A stretch of DNA of 23,465 bases from Flavobacteriaceae bacterium UBA2540 (GTDB lineage: Bacteria; Bacteroidota; Bacteroidia; Flavobacteriales; Flavobacteriaceae): positions 1 through 23,465 of the forward strand of contig DDMS01000045.1 of NCBI GenBank assembly GCA_002340765.1, given 5' to 3'. Every line of letters begins with the position of its first letter. The first letter of the stretch is position 1. The notes beneath the pieces were generated by a model that saw only the letters and a program-made list of their open reading frames with translations, did not search any database and was not told the origin of the DNA. Made by a program: the position numbers and the translations under genes. Positions 15,671 through 23,465 of this stretch are shown here, piece by piece.

Positions 15671-16479
15671 TTTTTAAAATTTAAGAGGGCATTTCTAACA
15701 TTTCCATATTTATTGAGTAATTCACTAGCTGTTTTTTGGTCTATATTTAATTCAGTGACTAACATTTTTTCACCTCTGTCAATCAACTTATTGTTAGAGA
15801 GTTGCATATCAACCATTTTATTTCCTATTACTTTTCCAAGTTGAATCATGGTTGCTGTCGAGATCATGTTTAACACCAATTTTTGCGCAGTTCCAGCTTT
15901 CATTCTTGAACTTCCTGTTACAAATTCTGGCCCTACAATTATTTCAATTGGAAATTTTGAAACTTCAGCTAACGGACTTTTTTTATTACAAGTGATACAG
16001 CCAGTTAAAATATTATTTTCATTGCATTTTTCCAACGCAGAAATCACATAAGGTGTTGTTCCTGAGGCTGCTAAACCAATCACAAAATCTTTGTCAGAAA
16101 TTTTTTGGTTTTGCAAATCTCCCCAACCTTTTGTGGTTGAATCTTCTGCAAATTCAACTGCTTTCTTGATGGCAATATCACCACCTGCAATCAAACCAAC
16201 AACCAATTCATGAGGAACTCCAAAAGTTGGTGGACATTCAGAAGCGTCCACAATTCCTAATCTCCCTGAAGTTCCTGCGCCAATATAAAATAATCTGCCA
16301 CCATTTTTCAATTTTTCAACGACTTTCGTTGTTAAATTTTCAATTTGTTTAATAGATTTTTCGACTGCGAAAGCCACAGTTTGGTCTTCTTTGTTGATGC
16401 TTAATAACAATTCATTGACACTCATCTTTTCAAGATGACTGTAGTTTGAATCTTGTTCTGTAGTTTTGATGAAAGTCAT
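15667..16479 (-). CDS. murQ: N-acetylmuramic acid 6-phosphate etherase
   Basis: The 270-residue product cleaves the lactyl ether of MurNAc-6-phosphate to give GlcNAc-6-phosphate and lactate in peptidoglycan recycling. The SIS-domain signature is plain: IGAGTSGRLGIVDASECPPTFG (66-87), with Glu81 and Glu112 at the positions of E. coli catalytic Glu83 and Glu114, and GSSRMKAGTAQKLVLNMIST later. It is a little shorter than E. coli MurQ (298) but complete. The N-terminal TTEQDSNYSHLEKMS is typical, supporting this start. It follows the DUF4249 gene by 43 bases. A TATTTTTG (-7-like, 16484-16491) only 5 bases before the ATG lacks a -33 partner; if real, the mRNA would be nearly leaderless. Cotranscription with the genes upstream is equally possible. 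Confidence 0.97.
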   Translation of the reverse strand: MTFIKTTEQDSNYSHLEKMSVNELLLSINKEDQTVAFAVEKSIKQIENLTTKVVEKLKNGGRLFYIGAGTSGRLGIVDASECPPTFGVPHELVVGLIAGGDIAIKKAVEFAEDSTTKGWGDLQNQKISDKDFVIGLAASGTTPYVISALEKCNENNILTGCITCNKKSPLAEVSKFPIEIIVGPEFVTGSSRMKAGTAQKLVLNMISTATMIQLGKVIGNKMVDMQLSNNKLIDRGEKMLVTELNIDQKTASELLNKYGNVRNALLNFKK

Positions 16480-16522
16480 TTATCAAAAATACATTTTTTA
16501 TATATGAAAAATGAATATTTTT

Positions 16523-17353
16523 TTAGTTCTTTTCAATCAAATTTAAAGAAATCGAATCTGTTTCTGAAATGTGAAAATATCCAAGAGGAAATTTAGATTC
16601 ATAAGAAGTATTGATCATGTTTCCTAACAAAGACGAGGGAACAGTTTCAAAAGGACCACCTGAATTTTGACCACTTTGATCAATTAAAACTCTATAGTAA
16701 GTGTAAAATTCTTTCGAAACCCCTGACATTTTTACAGATACTGTTGTTGGAAGTTTGATGTCATCTTCTCCATAAAAATAAGAAAAATTATATTCAGAGC
16801 CGTTAAAAAAACGATCTTCAATGGTTAAAAATAATTTGTTTGAAAAATCAAATAAATAAAAATTTTCTTCAGTTCCATCATCAGTAAAAGCAACTTTCAA
16901 TTCAGTTTCATTTCCAGAAAATAAAGTTTTATCTCCTTGAATTACACTTGTTAATGGAGTAGATTTTACCCTACTTGCAGTTCCTTTATAGGTATTATTT
17001 TCATAAACAATCGTCAACTCATATACTACATTTTCAACAGGAATGAAAGTTGAGATTGGTATGTAATTTCCAACACCATTTGCGTCAGAAAAATAAATAA
17101 TAGAATTATCTGATAAATTGGTAATAAAAACAACTGCATTTGTAACTGCTGGAATCGCTTCATCAAAATAATCAGCTGATTTACTAAGTTTCACAACTGT
17201 ATTTACACGTATTGGAGTTTCTGTAAAATACACCTCAAAAACAGCATCAATAATCAATTTTGGAGTTGTTGAAGGCACTTCAATATCTACTACTTTTTCA
17301 CAATTTGTAAAAATAAATAGCAACAAAGCAGGGAATAAAAAAATCTTTTTCAT
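16523..17353 (-). CDS. DUF4249 family lipoprotein, partner of a TonB receptor
   Basis: The 276-residue product starts MKKIFLFPALLLFIFTNCEK, a lipoprotein signal peptide with the lipobox cysteine at residue 18. The rest is beta-rich and matches the pattern of DUF4249 proteins, which in Bacteroidota are regularly encoded behind TonB-dependent receptors. The start at 17353 is preferred to an in-frame start at 17467. It gives a proper signal peptide and begins 4 bases after the receptor stop, whereas the longer frame would overlap the receptor's C-terminus. It is probably a surface-exposed lipoprotein assisting substrate capture by the receptor, by analogy with SusC/SusD. Substrate unknown. Confidence 0.87.
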   Translation of the reverse strand: MKKIFLFPALLLFIFTNCEKVVDIEVPSTTPKLIIDAVFEVYFTETPIRVNTVVKLSKSADYFDEAIPAVTNAVVFITNLSDNSIIYFSDANGVGNYIPISTFIPVENVVYELTIVYENNTYKGTASRVKSTPLTSVIQGDKTLFSGNETELKVAFTDDGTEENFYLFDFSNKLFLTIEDRFFNGSEYNFSYFYGEDDIKLPTTVSVKMSGVSKEFYTYYRVLIDQSGQNSGGPFETVPSSLLGNMINTSYESKFPLGYFHISETDSISLNLIEKN

Positions 17354-17357
17354 CGTA

Positions 17358-19736
17358 TTAAAATTTGAAATTGTAAGTAACTGAAGGAACCAAACCAAAA
17401 ATTGAGGTTTGAATAGCCTCATTTCTAGAGGTCTCTCTATTTTCTCTGAAATTAATAGAAGCTGCATTCATTCGTCCATATAAATTATACAAACCAAAAA
17501 CCCATTCAGCTTGCCATTTTCGATTTTCATTTTTTTTGGGTGTTAAAGTTGCTGAAACATCTAACCTATGATACGCTGGCAATCTATCAGCATTTCTTCT
17601 ATTGTCATCAAAAATAGGAATATTTAAACCTTGAACTTCATATTGACCAACTGGATAATTGGTTGGTTGACCAGTTTGAAATAGAAAATTGGCATTTAAT
17701 TTCCATTTTTTATTGAGTTCATAACTTCCATTGATGGAAATATCATGAGTTTTATCAAATGGAGTATTGTACCATTCACCTTGATTGATTCCTGGTTCAT
17801 TCGTATTTCTTCCTAGAGTTTGTTGTTCAGATTTCGAAAGTGTATAGGCAAGCCATCCTTTAAAATCTCCTTCATTTTTCTTGAATAAAACTTCTAATCC
17901 ATAAGCTCTTGATTGACCATTTAAAATCACTGTTTCAATTTCGTTATTAGCAATTAAGTTTGCGCCATTGATGTAGTCAATTCTGTTTTGAATATCTTTG
18001 TAAAAAGCTTCTGTCTCGAATGAATATTTACCATTTTTGATGGATTTAAAGTAACCAATTGCATACTGATCTAACAATTGTGGCTTAATATATCGGCCAC
18101 TTGGCGTCCAAACATCCAACGGAGTGGGAGATGATGTATTGGAAAGTAAGTGTAAATATTGAGCCATTCGGTTATAGCTAGCTTTAATGGATTCATTTTC
18201 ATTGAGCAGATAAGATAACGAAAATCTTGGTTCGAAATTAGCAAAGTTACTAATGATATCACTCCTTTTTAAATTTTCAACTGCTATTGCTTCAGCAGCT
18301 TCATATTTTTTAAACTGTCGGTTATATAAAACAGGTTGGTCATTCACATAAACGTTTAATTCATCTTGTCCCAAACGTAAAAAATTGCTAAGACGAACGC
18401 CATATTGCAGGGTCAATTTGTCATTAACCTCATGTTCAGCTTCGATATATGCTGCAAATTCATTCGCATATTTATCAATTAATTTCTCTGATACAATTCC
18501 TGAATCTTCTCTATTTGGAATGATTTCTCCTGGATTGAATTTGATATAAATATTATTGATTCCATAACTTAGTTTGAATTTTTCGTTGATGTAATGTTTA
18601 AAATCGTATTTAAAATTTAAATTTGTGATACCAGAATCCCATTCAAAACCAACAAAATCAAGGATCAATCCATAAAAATAATCAGAGTAAATTAAAGATA
18701 AATTTGAGAAAATCTTGTTTGAAAACAGATGATTCCATCGTAAATTCACGACATTATTTCCGTATTTATTTACAAAATTATCACTTATTCCAAAAATATC
18801 CTTTCCAAAATATGTTGATAAAAACAAATTATTTCGGTCGTTAAATCGATAATTTATTTTCGTATTTACATCATAAAAATAAGCTTTATTATCATTGTCA
18901 AACAAAGGCAAAAATAAATGTGCATAAGAAGCTCTTCCCCCAATTAAGAAAGAGCTTTTCTCTTTTTCAATCGGACCTTCAGCAAGCAATCTGCTAGAAA
19001 CCAAACCAATACCACCGGTTAAGTTAAATTCTTTGCTATTCCCTTCTTTCTGATAAATATCTAAAACTGATGATAATCTTCCTCCAAAACGAGCAGGAAT
19101 TCCTCCTTTATACAATTTTACATCTTTAATTACATCAGGATTGAAAATGGAGAAAAAACCAAATAAATGTGAAGAATTAAAAACAATAGCTTCATCCAAG
19201 AGAATTAAATTTTGATCTGCAGCACCACCTCTCACATTAAATCCAGATGCTCCTTCTCCAGCACTTGTTACTCCTGGTAATAAAATCAAAGATTTAATAA
19301 TATCTGCCTCTCCCAAAACAACAGGAATTTGTTTGATTGTTGCTACTGAGAGCCTATTAACACTCATTTGTGGTGTTCTTACATTAAGTTTTTCGATGTC
19401 AGCTTCAATGATAATTTCATCCAAATTCTCTGAAAATTCCATCAATTTAAAGTCTTTGGTTGTTTTTGCTAATAAAACAATTGTTTCTGAAATCGTATTA
19501 AAACCTAAAGAGCTAATTTGAATTTTATAAGTTCCTTTAGGAATAGTTATCGAATAAAAACCATATTCGTTTGTGGAAGTTCCCGCGTTTATTTCAGAAA
19601 AAAAAATAGAAACTCCAATCAAAGTTTCGTTGTTAGAATTGTCATAAACAGTTCCGCTCAAAGTGATTTTTTCTTGACTAAAAGCAACTATGGGGATAAG
19701 AAATATAAAGAAAAATATTTTTTTAATTTGTAGCAT
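17358..19736 (-). CDS. TonB-dependent outer-membrane receptor with carboxypeptidase-like regulatory domain
   Basis: The 792-residue product has a signal peptide (1-20, cleavage after AFS), a carboxypeptidase D regulatory-like domain (about 24-100, with LSGTVYDNSNNETLIGVSIF and GFYSITIPKGTYKIQIS), a plug domain (about 120-230, with GFNVRGGAADQNLILLDEA and GGIPARFGGRLSSVLDI), and a 22-strand-type barrel ending in TYNFKF, with the terminal aromatic needed for outer-membrane insertion. It is shorter than typical SusC proteins (about 1000) and belongs to the group paired with DUF4249 rather than SusD. Substrate cannot be told; no siderophore-specific or glycan-operon gene is nearby. It heads a packed minus-strand cluster and has a good promoter. 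Confidence 0.95.
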   Translation of the reverse strand: MLQIKKIFFFIFLIPIVAFSQEKITLSGTVYDNSNNETLIGVSIFFSEINAGTSTNEYGFYSITIPKGTYKIQISSLGFNTISETIVLLAKTTKDFKLMEFSENLDEIIIEADIEKLNVRTPQMSVNRLSVATIKQIPVVLGEADIIKSLILLPGVTSAGEGASGFNVRGGAADQNLILLDEAIVFNSSHLFGFFSIFNPDVIKDVKLYKGGIPARFGGRLSSVLDIYQKEGNSKEFNLTGGIGLVSSRLLAEGPIEKEKSSFLIGGRASYAHLFLPLFDNDNKAYFYDVNTKINYRFNDRNNLFLSTYFGKDIFGISDNFVNKYGNNVVNLRWNHLFSNKIFSNLSLIYSDYFYGLILDFVGFEWDSGITNLNFKYDFKHYINEKFKLSYGINNIYIKFNPGEIIPNREDSGIVSEKLIDKYANEFAAYIEAEHEVNDKLTLQYGVRLSNFLRLGQDELNVYVNDQPVLYNRQFKKYEAAEAIAVENLKRSDIISNFANFEPRFSLSYLLNENESIKASYNRMAQYLHLLSNTSSPTPLDVWTPSGRYIKPQLLDQYAIGYFKSIKNGKYSFETEAFYKDIQNRIDYINGANLIANNEIETVILNGQSRAYGLEVLFKKNEGDFKGWLAYTLSKSEQQTLGRNTNEPGINQGEWYNTPFDKTHDISINGSYELNKKWKLNANFLFQTGQPTNYPVGQYEVQGLNIPIFDDNRRNADRLPAYHRLDVSATLTPKKNENRKWQAEWVFGLYNLYGRMNAASINFRENRETSRNEAIQTSIFGLVPSVTYNFKF

Positions 19737-19770
19737 TTTTTTTGTTTATAAATTTTACTTTTTATTTCAA

Positions 19771-19798
19771 CAAAAATAGAGATATAAAGTGATAACAA
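19771..19798 (-). promoter_or_regulatory. Promoter of the TonB receptor gene
   Basis: On the minus strand, TTG (19796-19798) and TATTTTTG (19771-19778) are separated by 17 bases, 34 bases upstream of the ATG. The spacing is at the short end for this promoter type. The rest of the 227-base intergenic region is AT-rich and holds only a weak imperfect hairpin (TGAACC/GGTTCA, 19889-19924) behind the isocitrate dehydrogenase gene, with no U-tract. Confidence 0.6.
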
Positions 19799-19963
19799 AA
19801 CGTTAAAAACAGTTCGCTTTTAATTTATAAATTCATTTTTTAAAATGTATTTTTTGTTTAAATAAGTGTTAGTTTTATTTAACATTTATGAACCTCAAAG
19901 TTTTAAAAAAGTATTTTGGGTTCAATAAAATAATCAAAACTTAAAATTCAGAAAAACAAAAAA

Positions 19964-22174
19964 TTACTCCAAAATACGATTAAAGACCTTGCTTGGTCTC
20001 ATAGCATGATTCACCAAATTTTCATTTGGTTTATAATAACCACCAATATTTATTGATCCTCCTTGAATGGTATTAAGTTCGGAAACAATACGATTTTCGT
20101 TTTCTCTCAATGATTTTGCAATAGTAGAAAATTCTGACTTTAACTCACTATTTTTATTTTGATTTGCCAGAGCTTCAGCCCAATATAAAGCCAAATAAAA
20201 ATGAGAACCTCTTATATCCAACTCACCAACTTCTCTGGAAGGAGATTTATCATGTTCTAAAAAAACATCTGTTGCTTTATCCAAAGTTTCTGATAAAATT
20301 AATGCTTTTGGATTATTATTTGTAATACTTAAATGCTCTAAAGAGACTGCTAAAGCTAAAAATTCACCCAAAGAATCCCAACGTAAGTGATTCTTTTCTA
20401 AAAATTGCTCAACGTGTTTTGGGGCAGAACCTCCAGCACCAGTTTCAAACAAACCACCGCCATTCATCAATGGAACAATAGATAACATTTTTGCGGAAGT
20501 TCCAACTTCTAAAATTGGAAATAAATCTGTTAAATAATCACGTAAAATATTTCCTGTTACCGAAATTGTATCCTCTCCTTTAACGATTCGTTTAAGTGTA
20601 AAAATTGTAGCTTCAGTCGGAGCTAAAGTTCTAATATCTAACCCAGAAGTATCATAATTTGGTAAATATTTTTCAATTTTTTTAATGACTTCAGCATCAT
20701 GAGCTCTTTTTGTATCTAACCAAAAAACAGCGGGAGTTTCTGAAAGTTTTGCTCTTGTAACTGCTAATTTTATCCAATCTTGAATTGGTAAATCTTTTGT
20801 TTGACACATCCTCCAGATATCACCAGTTTCAACCTGATGCTCAAATAAAATAGTATTATTAGTGTCAATAACAATTACCTTTCCATCTTGAGTAATTTCA
20901 AATGTTTTGTCATGAGAACCATATTCTTCTGCTTTTTGAGCCATTAAACCAACATTAGGGACTGTTCCCATTGTTGTTGGATCAAATGCGCCATTTTTCT
21001 TGCAAAAATCAATGGTTGCCGAATAAATTCCGGCATAAGTGCTATCGGGAATTATTGCTTTTGTGTCTTGTAATTTCCCTTCTTTATTGTGCATTTTTCC
21101 AGAAGTTCTGATCATTGCAGGCATAGAGGCATCAATAATTACAACAGAAGAAACATGTAAATTGGTAATTCCTTTTTCATAATTTACCATAGCAACCCCT
21201 GCGTTATTTTTAAAAACTTTTTCAATATCAGCTTCAATTGCAGCTTTTTCTTCAAACGAAATTTCGCTGATATTGTTCAGTAAATTTCCAAATCCATTAT
21301 TTACATCAACACCAATTTTATCGAAAGTATTTTTATATTTTTCAAATAATTCTTTAAAATAAGTTTTCACGATATGACCAAAAATAATTGGATCCGAAAT
21401 TTTCATCATTGTTGCTTTCATGTGAAAAGAAAGTAAAACATTTTGTTTTTTTGCATCAGCAATTTCGGTTTCAAGAAAAGAAATCAATGCTCTCTTGCTC
21501 AAAATGGTAGCATCTATAATTTCACCATCTAACAAAGAAAGTTTTTCTTTTAATACAGTTTCGGCCCCATTTTTTGCAATATGTACTACTTTAATATTGG
21601 TTTCTTTTTCAATTGTCAATGATTTTTCGTTGCTAAAAAAATCACCTTCTTTCATACTTGCAACGTGAGTTTTGGAATCAGTACTCCATTTTCCCATTGA
21701 ATGTGGATTTTTTCTAGCATAATTTTTAATTGCTTTTGGAGCTCTTCTGTCAGAATTTCCTTCGCGCAAAACAGGATTTACAGCAGAGCCTTTCACTTTG
21801 TTGTAAAGTGTCATAACTTCTTTGTCTTCAGCTGTTTTTAATTCTTCAGGATAATTAGGAATTGTGTATCCTAATTGTTGAAGTTCAGAAATTGCTTCTT
21901 TTATCTGTGGAACTGAGGCACTGATATTTGGTAATTTTATAATATTTGCCTCTGGTTTTGTGGCTAACTCACTCAAAAAAGCCAAATCATCTTCAATTTT
22001 TTGATTTTCTGGCAAATAATCAGAAAAAACAGCTAAAATTCTTCCAGCCAAAGAAATGTCTTTTGTTTCAATTTCAATTCCCGAGGATTTCGTAAATTTT
22101 TTAACAATTGGTAAAAAAGAGCGTGTTGCTAATGCTGGAGCTTCGTCCGTTTTTGTGTAAATGATTTTAGCCAT
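19964..22174 (-). CDS. icd: Isocitrate dehydrogenase, NADP-dependent, monomeric type
   Basis: The 736-residue product is the single-chain (about 80 kDa) isocitrate dehydrogenase, which oxidatively decarboxylates isocitrate to 2-oxoglutarate in the TCA cycle and supplies NADPH (Azotobacter vinelandii enzyme: 741 residues). Hallmarks are GSAVNPVLREGNSDRRAP (129-146), covering several substrate-binding residues, LSFHMKATMMKISDP (249-263) with the conserved Lys253, IDASMPAMIRTSGKM, and GTVPNVGLMAQKAEEYGSHDKTFEI. It is unrelated in length to the homodimeric Icd. The N-terminus MAKIIYTKTDEAPALAT supports the chosen ATG. The gene stands alone with a -7-like element upstream and no convincing terminator. 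Confidence 0.97.
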   Translation of the reverse strand: MAKIIYTKTDEAPALATRSFLPIVKKFTKSSGIEIETKDISLAGRILAVFSDYLPENQKIEDDLAFLSELATKPEANIIKLPNISASVPQIKEAISELQQLGYTIPNYPEELKTAEDKEVMTLYNKVKGSAVNPVLREGNSDRRAPKAIKNYARKNPHSMGKWSTDSKTHVASMKEGDFFSNEKSLTIEKETNIKVVHIAKNGAETVLKEKLSLLDGEIIDATILSKRALISFLETEIADAKKQNVLLSFHMKATMMKISDPIIFGHIVKTYFKELFEKYKNTFDKIGVDVNNGFGNLLNNISEISFEEKAAIEADIEKVFKNNAGVAMVNYEKGITNLHVSSVVIIDASMPAMIRTSGKMHNKEGKLQDTKAIIPDSTYAGIYSATIDFCKKNGAFDPTTMGTVPNVGLMAQKAEEYGSHDKTFEITQDGKVIVIDTNNTILFEHQVETGDIWRMCQTKDLPIQDWIKLAVTRAKLSETPAVFWLDTKRAHDAEVIKKIEKYLPNYDTSGLDIRTLAPTEATIFTLKRIVKGEDTISVTGNILRDYLTDLFPILEVGTSAKMLSIVPLMNGGGLFETGAGGSAPKHVEQFLEKNHLRWDSLGEFLALAVSLEHLSITNNNPKALILSETLDKATDVFLEHDKSPSREVGELDIRGSHFYLALYWAEALANQNKNSELKSEFSTIAKSLRENENRIVSELNTIQGGSINIGGYYKPNENLVNHAMRPSKVFNRILE

Positions 22175-22243
22175 TATTTATAGGTTTAATAAGTATACTA
22201 CTTAGATTTAAAAACGATTGATTTGCTAGTGAAAATAGCGGTG

Positions 22244-22251
22244 CAAATTTA
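22244..22251 (-). promoter_or_regulatory. Likely -7 element of the isocitrate dehydrogenase promoter
   Basis: The minus strand reads TAAATTTG followed by C, an exact TAnnTTTG match, 69 bases before the ATG. No TTG is present at the expected distance upstream, so the -33 element is weak or absent. Confidence 0.5.
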
Positions 22252-22304
22252 CGAATTTAACATGAGAAAGTTATTATTAAAAACCTATTAATTTCCCAAT
22301 TTTA

Positions 22305-22335
22305 TTGAGAATAATTCAAAAAAATAAGAATTTTG
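22305..22335 (+). promoter_or_regulatory. Promoter-like sequence before the candidate small-peptide frame
   Basis: TTG (22305-22307), a 20-base spacer and GAATTTTG (22328-22335), one base off TAnnTTTG. A transcript would begin about 22342. Because the DNA is very AT-rich, a chance match is plausible. Confidence 0.3.
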
Positions 22336-22354
22336 AAAATTAAATAAAAAATAA

Positions 22355-22386
22355 AAGCCATGTCATTAAATGTAATGATATGGCTT
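22355..22386. promoter_or_regulatory. Fourteen-base-pair hairpin in the icd-rplS gap
   Basis: Arms AAGCCATGTCATTA and TAATGATATGGCTT with an AATG loop. The single non-complementary position is a G-U wobble in plus-strand RNA. On the minus strand the position is an A-C mismatch, but the stem is followed by TTTTATTTTTT, as in a terminator. It is therefore either a minus-strand terminator with no obvious gene behind it, or a plus-strand structure burying the ATG at 22360. Confidence 0.65.
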
Positions 22387-22434
22387 CTTGAAATAATCTT
22401 TTACACTGTTTTTGTATTGCTACTTTACAAATAA
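22360..22434 (+). CDS. Candidate 24-residue hydrophobic small peptide (speculative)
   Basis: A short frame opens at the ATG inside the hairpin and encodes 24 residues, nearly all hydrophobic or aromatic, with one Glu at 11 and a terminal Tyr-Lys, i.e. a single membrane segment. It begins MSLNVMIWLL. Promoter-like elements lie upstream, and a terminator-like hairpin overlaps the stop codon. The layout (short mRNA, buried start codon, membrane peptide) resembles type I toxins, but frames of this size arise often by chance in AT-rich DNA. No antisense RNA is demonstrated. Confidence 0.22.
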   Translation: MSLNVMIWLLEIIFYTVFVLLLYK

Positions 22435-22457
22435 GAGGTTACTCTTATATTTCTTTT
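22431..22457 (+). terminator. Terminator-like hairpin after the small-peptide frame
   Basis: Arms ATAAGAG and CTCTTAT with a GTTA loop, followed by ATTTCTTTTTTT on the plus strand. The stem is only seven pairs with two G-C pairs, so it is weak. The position directly at the stop codon at 22434 makes it notable. Confidence 0.4.
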
Positions 22458-22849
22458 TTTACAAGAAATTGTAGTTTTACTATTTCTGATTTGAAACAAT
22501 CGTCATTTTTATAAACTTTTAGGTTATAAAATTTATTGATGTTTTTTTGTTTTTTTGGATTTTTTTTGATGTGAACAAATAATTACACAATAAATCGAAT
22601 GTTCCTTTTCCTCAATGAGTTAAAGAATTTTCATTGCACTAAAAAAATACCATAACAGAAATAAATTCTTAAACAACTTTATTAAGAAAGTCACTTTATA
22701 ACTTACTTATTTTTTATTTTTAACATGAAAAAAAATTTAAATAATTTGTAAATTATACAATCAAATTTAGGATAGATTTTTGTCATTTAAAATATTTCAA
22801 ACAATTAAAAATCAATATACTATCAACAGCATATATTAACAATTGTTCA
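22458..22849. other. Gene-free AT-rich remainder of the icd-rplS gap
   Basis: No frame longer than about ten codons with an ATG is seen on either strand. The stretch holds a minus-strand TAAATTTG (-7-like, 22762-22769), a 16-bp inverted repeat, ATAATTTGTAAATTAT (22741-22756), just downstream of it, and a palindromic AAAGTCACTTT (22687-22697). A noncoding transcript is possible; nothing more can be supported. Confidence 0.4.
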
Positions 22850-22879
22850 TAAAAAAAGCGTTGTAAAATTTACAACGCT
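22850..22879 (-). terminator. rplS: Terminator of rplS
   Basis: AGCGTTGTA and TACAACGCT flank a short AT loop. On the minus strand the stem is followed by seven T. It begins 26 bases after the rplS stop. Confidence 0.92.
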
Positions 22880-22904
22880 ATTGAATGATTTATTAGAAAA
22901 GAAA

Positions 22905-23255
22905 TTATCTTCTTTTTTCTGTAATTCTTGCTTTTTTACCAGTAAGATCTCTAAAGTAAAAAATACGAGCTCTACGAACTTTACCTTTTTTATTCACTTC
23001 AATTTTCTGAATTGATGGTAAATTCATTGGGAAAATTCTTTCTACACCCACAGTTCCAGACATTTTTCTGATTGTGAAAGTTTCAGAGGCTCCAGTTCCT
23101 CTTTTTTGGATGACAACGCCTCTAAAAAACTGAGTACGTGTTTTAGCTCCTTCTTTAATTTCGTAAAACACAGTGATAGTGTCACCAGCAGCGAAATCTG
23201 CAAATTCTTTTTTGGTTATAAATTCGTCTTGAACAAATTTTATTAAAGATTCCAT
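22905..23255 (-). CDS. rplS: 50S ribosomal protein L19 (bL19)
   Basis: The 116-residue product is ribosomal protein bL19, a large-subunit protein at the 30S-50S interface. Diagnostic segments are FAAGDTITVFYEIKEG, RTQFFRGVVIQKRGTG, TIRKMSGTVGVERIFPMNLPSI and the basic tail KKGKVRRARIFYFRDLTGKKARI. Length is normal. It appears monocistronic here: a -7-like TAAATTTG lies 68 bases upstream and a strong terminator follows. In many bacteria it is encoded next to trmD, rimM or rpsP, and none of these is recognisable in the 210 bases upstream. Confidence 0.99.
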   Translation of the reverse strand: MESLIKFVQDEFITKKEFADFAAGDTITVFYEIKEGAKTRTQFFRGVVIQKRGTGASETFTIRKMSGTVGVERIFPMNLPSIQKIEVNKKGKVRRARIFYFRDLTGKKARITEKRR

Positions 23256-23322
23256 ATCTTAAAATTTTATGATTTTCTAAAACAACATTCACGATTTTCG
23301 TCAGAGGTTAATTTAGCGAGTG

Positions 23323-23330
23323 CAAATTTA
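23323..23330 (-). promoter_or_regulatory. Likely -7 element of the rplS promoter
   Basis: The minus strand reads TAAATTTG followed by C. A TTG at 23356-23358 is 25 bases upstream, longer than ideal. The predicted leader of about 60 bases contains a small hairpin, ACGA-AAA-TCGT (23291-23301). Confidence 0.5.
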
Positions 23331-23465
23331 GATTTTTTTTTTGAATTATTATTATCAAGATAATTAATTTTTATCGTTTAATCTTTTATAAGAGTAATTT
23401 TTTTGATATAATTTTTGAGTTTGACCATTAATTAATCATACTATGTTAACCCGTTGGGTGTAATT

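Noticed and set aside
17354..17467. Longer start for the DUF4249 gene, overlapping the TonB receptor C-terminus.
   Set aside because: It would bury the lipoprotein signal peptide 38 residues inside the protein; the start at 17353 puts the signal at the N-terminus.
23436..23465. Possible 3' end of a minus-strand gene entering at the right edge.
   Set aside because: Two minus-strand frames stay open for only 7-9 codons before a stop; too short to identify or to distinguish from noncoding sequence.

Overview
The window is AT-rich chromosomal DNA from a marine-type Bacteroidota, most likely a Flavobacteriaceae member close to Polaribacter or Tenacibaculum. The evidence is a type B T9SS / gliding-motility C-terminal domain on a giant secreted protein, a TonB receptor plus DUF4249 lipoprotein pair, a monomeric NADP isocitrate dehydrogenase, small proteins known from flavobacteria, absence of Shine-Dalgarno sites, and promoters of the Bacteroidota form TTG-N(17-23)-TAnnTTTG. 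No rRNA, tRNA, CRISPR array, insertion sequence or prophage gene is visible, so this is core genome with a few accessory-looking parts.

Left block (minus strand, 1-8190): a YebC-family protein with its own promoter and terminator, an acyl-CoA carboxylase beta subunit, and a 1829-residue secreted multidomain protein. A strong hairpin directly abuts the carboxylase start codon.

Central block (plus strand, 8454-15261): a four-gene cluster (NADPH-dependent FMN reductase, MarR regulator, two pirins) starts from a promoter whose -33 element lies inside a 22-bp inverted repeat and ends at a clean terminator. It looks like an inducible, MarR-controlled redox or electrophile-response operon. Next is a complete three-domain 2,4-dienoyl-CoA reductase (FadH type) with a palindromic operator-like site between its promoter elements, then a small membrane protein and the ABC-F translation factor EttA.

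Right block (minus strand, 15425-23255): a TonB-dependent receptor, a DUF4249 lipoprotein, MurQ etherase and a small DUF6095-like membrane protein are closely packed and meet the EttA transcript at a bidirectional terminator. They are followed by isocitrate dehydrogenase and ribosomal protein L19. The 730-base gap between the last two is the only large gene-free stretch. It contains a possible tiny hydrophobic-peptide gene on the plus strand (promoter-like elements, a hairpin over the start codon, a 24-codon frame and a terminator-like hairpin) and a promoter-like site with a palindrome on the minus strand. No clear novel defence or mobile system is seen. The best candidates for undescribed biology are the operator-controlled FMN reductase/MarR/pirin module, the start-codon hairpin of the carboxylase, the fadH operator and the small-peptide locus.
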